A stretch of 18,037 bases of DNA from the NCBI GenBank assembly GCA_046498185.1, contig JAWOBE010000054.1:1-18037 (forward strand), written 5' to 3'. This stretch comes from CAYXDR01 sp046498185. GTDB taxonomy: Bacteria; Desulfobacterota; DSM-4660; Desulfatiglandales; Desulfatiglandaceae. Every line of letters begins with the position of its first letter. Positions within the stretch are counted from its first letter, which is position 1. Below, one piece after another: positions 15,323 to 18,037 of this stretch. The notes under the pieces were generated by a model. The model made no database searches. It saw nothing but the letters and a program-made list of their open reading frames with translations, and had not been told where the DNA came from. The position numbers and the translations under genes are program-made.

Positions 15323-16162
15323 TCACTGCAGCGGATCTTCGTCAAATCTTGGTAAAAGCTCGCGGTTCATCTTACCGGAAACGTATCCTTCCAGGTCGAG
15401 GGCCACATGTAAGAATCCGATCGAACGAAAAGCCTCCACAATAGCTGTTCGCCGGTCCGGGTCGATAATTCTTTCAAAAAGCTCCGGTGGAATTTCGATT
15501 CTGGCCGTCGTTCCATGATGCCTTACCCTTGCTTGTCTAAAACCCAACCTCTTGAGACATTGCTCGGCATCCCGAACTGCAGTCAGCTTTTGGGCGGTTA
15601 TCTTCGTACCATAAGGAATCCGTGTAGCCAAGCAGGCCATTGTGGGCAGGTTCCAGGTCGGCAGGTTTTTTGCCCTGGAAATTTCACGGATATCCTCTTT
15701 TGTGAGTCCGGCCTCCAGTAAGGGGGCAAGTATTCCTTCTTCCTCGGTGGCACGAAGACCGGGCCGGAAATCGTCGGGATCATCTGCATTCGCGCCGTGG
15801 GCGATCCACCGGATATCCCTGGAGGCAGCAACCTCGAACAACTTTTCTATCATGGCTTTCTTGCAGTGATAGCAGCGCTCCGGGCCGTTTTCAACAAACC
15901 CTGGAATCCCCATCTCATTTGACCGAATTACAACATGTTCAACCCCCAAATCTTTTGCAAAAGCCCTGGCCCTTTCAGTCTCTGACACGGGGTATATAAC
16001 GGATTCGGCCGTGACCGCAACCACCTTGGATCCCAACTTTTGGTGAGCAACCGAAAGCAAAAAAGCGCTGTCAACACCTCCGGAAAAAGCCACAATCATT
16101 GATTCGAACCTCCCAAGAACCTCCAGGAGTCTTTCAAATTTGCACTCAATATCCCCTGCCAT
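15323..16162 (-). CDS. larE: LarE-type ATP-dependent sacrificial sulfur transferase
   Basis: This 279-residue PP-loop (adenine nucleotide alpha hydrolase) protein carries SGGVDS at 27-32, the family CYHCKKAM (Cys97, Cys100) and PTMACLATRIPYG (173-185). Cys177 aligns with Cys176 of Lactobacillus plantarum LarE, the cysteine whose sulfur is given up to the pyridinium dithiocarboxylate precursor of the nickel-pincer cofactor. Family phrases GANADDPDDFRPG and APLLEAGLTKEDIR are also present. Length matches LarE (about 270-276). The start at 16162 is preceded by GAAGGGGGA on the minus strand; an upstream in-frame ATG adding 25 residues is unsupported. larA, larB and larC are absent from this window. 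The next gene downstream is ycaO-TPR, so the sulfur may go to a different acceptor here. That is inference. Confidence 0.9.
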   Translation of the reverse strand: MAGDIECKFERLLEVLGRFESMIVAFSGGVDSAFLLSVAHQKLGSKVVAVTAESVIYPVSETERARAFAKDLGVEHVVIRSNEMGIPGFVENGPERCYHCKKAMIEKLFEVAASRDIRWIAHGANADDPDDFRPGLRATEEEGILAPLLEAGLTKEDIREISRAKNLPTWNLPTMACLATRIPYGTKITAQKLTAVRDAEQCLKRLGFRQARVRHHGTTARIEIPPELFERIIDPDRRTAIVEAFRSIGFLHVALDLEGYVSGKMNRELLPRFDEDPLQ

Positions 16163-16215
16163 ACAGAGTCCCCCTTCAAATCGCGAAATGATCCACCACC
16201 GAATCGGCGAGGCAC

Positions 16216-16229
16216 AAGCCGTACGGCTT
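16216..16229. promoter_or_regulatory. 14-base perfect palindrome upstream of larE (operator candidate)
   Basis: AAGCCGTACGGCTT is its own reverse complement. It lies 53 bases upstream of the larE start, in the divergent gap between larE and the gene at 16421, a usual position for a dimeric regulator site or a leader hairpin. No bound factor can be named. No convincing minus-strand -35/-10 pair for larE was found. Confidence 0.4.
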
Positions 16230-16318
16230 CGGTACACTTTTAAAGATACATTTATTTTACATTACACGATACCAAGTGGCATTTCAATATGAATATCGGA
16301 TAAATTTTTCATTTTTTA

Positions 16319-16347
16319 TTGACATTTAGTCAATACAAGCATATACT
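16319..16347 (+). promoter_or_regulatory. Near-consensus sigma70-like promoter for the 16421 gene
   Basis: A perfect TTGACA (16319-16324), a 17-base spacer and TATACT (16342-16347, 5 of 6) make the best promoter match in the window, predicting transcription from about 16354. The -35 box is embedded in the inverted sequence TTGACATTTAGTCAA (16319-16333; 5-base arms, 5-base centre), which could be an operator. The surrounding sequence is notably AT-rich. Confidence 0.65.
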
Positions 16348-16420
16348 TTTTTATAAGTTAATAATTCTGCAACGTATAGATTTGGGTCCCTTCCCAAACC
16401 AAAAGCAGCCTTCCCCGCCA

Positions 16421-17545
16421 ATGACACAAAATTTGTTCATGGCGTTTAAAAGACCCCAGGCACTTTCCAGCGAGTGGATTGTTATGTGGAAATTCAGAGA
16501 AAAACTTAATTATTATGAAAGGTTACGTCGATCGCTCTATGAAGTGCTTCGAGACTCGCTCGAACGCAGGCTTATGAAGCTCTCTTTGGTGGACTCTTAC
16601 TACAAGTACGAAAAAAATGATGTTGATTATCCATTTCTCGAGAAAAGCGAACTCAAACCGCGATGCCGGAAAATGGAATCGGAATCGAAAATATTCAATA
16701 CCTTCCTGGTAATATTCAGCGAAGGAGTCGTCAGCAATAACCTAAAAAATTACCTTAGGTTTTCCCCTGAAAATAGTGTAATCAAAAAGAATTTAGCTTA
16801 TCTAGCCAGCTTCTCACTTTACAATCGTTTCCACCTGAATATGCGCTATTTCGAAACTCCCGGCTTTCTTGACCTTGCAGAGGAATTATTGAAAGTTGAT
16901 TATGCTTTATTAATTCAGCCGGATCCTTTCTTAAAAAAGAAAAATAGATATTCACTGACCCATTTTCATGTTAAAGTAGATTGGCCGATTGCAGACGCAG
17001 CCGAAGACCTTGCCAAATATCTCCGCTACATTCAAAGCAACCTTTATGAAAACGGGGATGAAGCGGCAAGAATACTCCAAAACAAATTATTTGAATATTA
17101 CGGCTGTCATCACAATGTAGGAGGCAGGAGAACTGCGGGATTGATCGCAGCGCAGCTTCTGCGAAGGATGGGTACAATCTCGACGGTTTATGTCTCGAGT
17201 TCCGAGGCACGGGCGATGTATAAGTACAGCGAGCGAGGTGTATCTAAATTCTTCCTGCTGAAAATAGATACAAGGCAGGCTGAAGCACTGGCAAAGAAGG
17301 AAGGTCTGAACTTAGGCGCCCTTTCAAGCGATTACTTGTATCAGACCAATGATTCAAAGTATATTGCCATCGCGGAAGCGATGTATGAATACACAGTTCA
17401 TTCGACCCCCCCCGAAGACGGAAAACTCCGTAAAGTAAGATCCGCATACCACTGGCTGAAGCTGCAGGAGGAGCTGCTCCATCCAAAGGAAAACTCGCTT
17501 TCGGCGGCTCCTATTACGATCGAATGGGTTTATGCCGGGACATAA
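16421..17545 (+). CDS. Hypothetical protein, unrecognised family
   Basis: I do not recognise this 374-residue protein. It looks soluble: there is no signal peptide or convincing membrane helix. It is rich in Lys, Tyr and Leu and predicted mostly helical, with a charged N-terminal helix (about 24-55). The most distinctive segment is YYGCHHNVGGRRTAGLIAAQ (227-246), whose Cys-His-His and glycine/arginine run could be a metal or nucleotide site, though this is only a suggestion. The in-frame TTG at 16319 is rejected because it coincides with a -35 box. Among downstream ATGs (16421, 16439, 16484), 16421 is taken as the first after the predicted transcription start, although none has a strong ribosome site. 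It is visibly more AT-rich than its neighbours. The FmdE gene follows after 28 bases, so co-transcription is likely. Confidence 0.65.
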   Translation: MTQNLFMAFKRPQALSSEWIVMWKFREKLNYYERLRRSLYEVLRDSLERRLMKLSLVDSYYKYEKNDVDYPFLEKSELKPRCRKMESESKIFNTFLVIFSEGVVSNNLKNYLRFSPENSVIKKNLAYLASFSLYNRFHLNMRYFETPGFLDLAEELLKVDYALLIQPDPFLKKKNRYSLTHFHVKVDWPIADAAEDLAKYLRYIQSNLYENGDEAARILQNKLFEYYGCHHNVGGRRTAGLIAAQLLRRMGTISTVYVSSSEARAMYKYSERGVSKFFLLKIDTRQAEALAKKEGLNLGALSSDYLYQTNDSKYIAIAEAMYEYTVHSTPPEDGKLRKVRSAYHWLKLQEELLHPKENSLSAAPITIEWVYAGT

Positions 17546-17573
17546 GCCTTGACCATCGCGACGGTTTTCCGCT

Positions 17574-18037
17574 ATGAAACTACACATGAGAACAAAGATT
17601 TTATCCGAGGAATTGATACGGCAGACGATTGCATTCCATGGCCACTGGTGTCCGGGGTTGGCTACCGGCATACGCGCCGCCGAGTGGGTGTTGATTGAAC
17701 TCGGGAAAGCATCCGATGAAGAAATTGTGGCGGTCGTGGAAACGGACATGTGCGCAGTCGATGCGATTCAATTTCTAACAAGCTGTACGTTTGGAAAAGG
17801 GAATCTTATTCACCGCGATTTCGGAAAAACCGCATTTTCATTTTACCGCAGGCGGGATGGTAAATCCGCAAGACTTGTAGGTAGGGATGAAGTCAGGAAC
17901 GAATTCAAGCCACTCCTTGACCCCCTTTACCGAAAAATGCAGGAACATGCCTTAACAGATGAAGAGGCTCTTCAGCTGAAGGAAACAAAAAATAAAGTTA
18001 TCAACAAAATTATGAGTTGCCCTATCGAAAAACTTTT
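17574..18037 (+). CDS. FmdE-family protein (formylmethanofuran dehydrogenase subunit E-like), 3' end missing
   Basis: An open frame from ATG 17574 continues to the window edge without a stop, giving 154 codons. Residues 21-28 are FHGHWCPG, followed by VVETDMCAVDAIQFLTSCTF (54-73) and KGNLIHRDFGKTAFSFY, all hallmark sequences of FmdE/FwdE proteins. His24, Cys26, Cys60 and Cys71 are candidate metal ligands. In methanogens FmdE is linked to formylmethanofuran dehydrogenase. In bacteria stand-alone FmdE proteins have no settled role and often sit near molybdate/tungstate or redox genes. Many members carry a C-terminal zinc-finger segment, which would lie outside this window. The start has little Shine-Dalgarno sequence; a second in-frame ATG is 4 codons downstream. 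It is probably co-transcribed with the gene before it. Confidence 0.88.
   Translation, partial: MKLHMRTKILSEELIRQTIAFHGHWCPGLATGIRAAEWVLIELGKASDEEIVAVVETDMCAVDAIQFLTSCTFGKGNLIHRDFGKTAFSFYRRRDGKSARLVGRDEVRNEFKPLLDPLYRKMQEHALTDEEALQLKETKNKVINKIMSCPIEKL

Overview
The window looks like part of the chromosome of an anaerobic, sulfate-reducer-like bacterium, most likely Desulfobacterota. This is inferred from gene content: a Tat-exported Opp/Dpp solute-binding protein, a LarE sulfur transferase beside a YcaO-TPR protein, an FmdE-family protein, a HEAT-repeat protein of a type I associate with Desulfovibrio-like genomes, and GGGGTC-rich dispersed inverted repeats. No rRNA, tRNA, CRISPR array, transposase or phage gene was seen.

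Layout. (1) Positions 1-75 are the 3' end of cysS, followed at once by a large GGGGTC-rich inverted repeat and a sigma70-like promoter with a long leader. (2) Positions 422-6531 form a four-gene peptide/opine/nickel-type (Opp/Dpp) ABC transporter operon: Tat substrate-binding protein, DppB-like permease with an unusual insertion of about 115 residues, DppC-like permease, and one fused DppD-DppF double ATPase. (3) On the minus strand lie a HEAT-repeat protein (6554-7234) and a YbaK Cys-tRNA(Pro) deacylase (7420-7902). (4) Positions 8190-13519 are a plus-strand catabolic cluster preceded by a TTGACA/TATATT promoter: HpcH/HpaI aldolase, Ldh_2 oxidoreductase, a second copy of the dispersed repeat, IlvD/Edd dehydratase and UxaA-family dehydratase. 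(5) Positions 13532-16162 are a minus-strand pair, larE then ycaO-TPR. (6) Across a divergent control region lie an unrecognised 374-residue protein (16421-17545) and an FmdE-family protein that runs off the window end.

How the parts may work together. The two dehydratases, the pyruvate-type class II aldolase and the NAD(P)-dependent 2-hydroxyacid/keto-acid oxidoreductase fit a non-phosphorylative sugar-acid (aldonate, aldarate or sulfo-sugar acid) degradation route. The Opp-type transporter nearby could import the substrate, but it is separated from the cluster by two opposite-strand genes. The most intriguing piece is larE next to ycaO-TPR: an ATP-dependent sacrificial sulfur transferase beside an ATP-dependent amide-activating enzyme, without lactate racemase genes, tfuA or a precursor peptide in view. 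The neighbouring gene of unknown function and fmdE may belong to the same system.
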